A stretch of 5,445 nucleotides of DNA. It comes from Nitrososphaerota archaeon. GTDB lineage: Archaea > Thermoproteota > Nitrososphaeria > Nitrososphaerales > UBA183. The position numbers and the translations under genes are program-made. This document shows positions 4,922-5,445 of the stretch, in pieces. A model generated the notes under the pieces. The model was not told the DNA's origin. It saw nothing but the letters and a program-made list of their open reading frames with translations, and ran no database searches. The stretch covers positions 1 through 5,445 of the forward strand of contig JAPCJN010000101.1 in the NCBI GenBank assembly GCA_027886925.1, written 5' to 3'. Position 1 is the stretch's first letter. Every line of letters starts with the position of its first letter.

Positions 4922-5445
4922 ATGAAGATGAAATTCATTAAAAGACAAGGGTTAGGAAACGCGGCGGTTGCGGCAATAGTGGTTGTCGTCGCCCTAGTGG
5001 CAGCAGTGGCGGCATACGGGGTATCGTCAGGATCTGCATCGACGAAAACAATCACTTCTACCGAAACCATGAGCGGATCTCCATCCATTGTCACATCGAC
5101 GATCAGCGGAGGCTCGACGGTAGTCACATCGACAATCAGCGGAGCCTCTACGGTCGTAACATCGACATTAACCCAAGGCGGGTCGACATCTGTGGTCACA
5201 TCGACAATCACCGGTGCCCCTACGACGGTAACATCAACTTTGACGACCACGTCGACGGCCACAGCAACTACTACTACCGGCGCTCCGGCATCCCTTAACG
5301 GCGCCGGGTCGACACTTGTATTCCCTCTAATGTCCTCTTGGACATTTGCGTACCAGCAATACACTGGTAACGTGCAGGTGAACTACCAGAGCGTCGGCAG
5401 CGGCGCAGGTATAACTGACCTCACACAAAAGACCGTCGACTTTGG
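4922..5445 (+). CDS. pstS: Phosphate ABC transporter substrate-binding protein PstS, 3' end missing
   Basis: The first 174 codons of a surface phosphate-binding protein that delivers phosphate to the PstCA permease; the rest lies beyond the window. From about residue 123 the sequence is typical PstS: LNGAGSTLVFPLMSSW (125-140), where the GAGST turn contributes phosphate-binding Ser/Thr, and NYQSVGSGAGI (154-164), the second family loop. Before it lie a basic start (KMKFIKRQG, 2-10), a hydrophobic segment (about 11-33, LGNAAVAAIVVVVALVAAVAAYGV), then a stalk of about 85 residues almost all Thr, Ser, Gly, Val and Ala with tandem VTSTISG repeats. No Cys is present, so there is no lipobox. The KRQG/LGN junction followed by a hydrophobic stretch resembles archaeal class III (prepilin-like) signal peptides, as in Sulfolobus sugar-binding proteins; an uncleaved anchor is the alternative. 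The stalk probably spans the S-layer and may be O-glycosylated. Codons here use more ACA, TCG and ATA than the ABC and SDR genes. Confidence 0.9.
   Translation, partial: MKMKFIKRQGLGNAAVAAIVVVVALVAAVAAYGVSSGSASTKTITSTETMSGSPSIVTSTISGGSTVVTSTISGASTVVTSTLTQGGSTSVVTSTITGAPTTVTSTLTTTSTATATTTTGAPASLNGAGSTLVFPLMSSWTFAYQQYTGNVQVNYQSVGSGAGITDLTQKTVDF
5090..5257 (+). repeat. Tandem repeats encoding the Thr/Ser stalk of PstS
   Basis: Five in-frame units start at 5090, 5123, 5156, 5195 and 5228, each opening with GTC/GTA-ACA-TCG/TCA-AC (Val-Thr-Ser-Thr). Units 1, 2 and 4 are 33 bases long and unit 3 is 39; the last decays into plain Thr/Ser codons. Units 1 and 2 are the most alike at DNA level (VTSTISGGSTV and VTSTISGASTV), suggesting recent duplication. 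All length changes are multiples of three, so the frame is kept while stalk length can vary. Confidence 0.85.

Noticed and set aside
4873..5364. Open minus-strand frame of 163 codons rich in Val, Asp and Thr opposite pstS
   Set aside because: It is the antisense image of the Thr/Ser repeats (TCGAC codons read back as Val-Asp). The sense strand carries clear PstS motifs, a Shine-Dalgarno and a signal-like N-terminus.

Overview
The window is archaeal in style. Several genes have an A/T-rich TATA-like box about 26-36 bases before the start codon and no usable Shine-Dalgarno, which implies leaderless or very short-leader mRNAs. One gene starts with TTG and another with GTG. The gene families also fit: a SpoVT-AbrB/PhoU fusion and a PstS with an archaeal-type N-terminus and a long Thr/Ser stalk. 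The DNA looks GC-rich by eye, with a visibly more A/T-rich phosphate promoter region. A thermoproteotal (Thaumarchaeota/Bathyarchaeota-like) host is my guess, but the sequence alone does not fix the lineage.

Layout. Positions 1-520 hold two minus-strand genes, probably one operon: a DCC-family (DUF393) thioredoxin-fold protein (83-520), and just downstream the first codons of a gene that runs off the window (77 to 1). A 167-base divergent promoter region follows. On the plus strand lies a two-gene ABC-2 export operon: ATPase (688-1617) and permease (1614-2711), overlapping by ATGA. After an 86-base gap with a GC-rich hairpin and a well-placed TATA box comes an SDR-fold protein (2798-3589) whose classical catalytic residues are replaced. 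It converges tail to tail, 11 bases apart, with a minus-strand AbrB-PhoU phosphate regulator (3601-4623). A 298-base regulatory region separates that gene from a divergent pstS, which is cut by the window end (4922 onward).

How the genes work together. The right-hand third is a phosphate-acquisition locus: PstS captures phosphate outside the cell, and the AbrB-PhoU protein probably couples phosphate status to transporter activity and/or transcription. The region between them carries an exact 11-base element in front of both genes, in the same orientation relative to each, plus several CTCTATA-type boxes. This is the best candidate in the window for an undescribed regulatory system. A possible 42-residue ORF also lies there. 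The ABC-2 exporter is a self-contained module with no visible clue to its substrate. No RNA genes, CRISPR arrays, insertion sequences or attachment sites were recognised.
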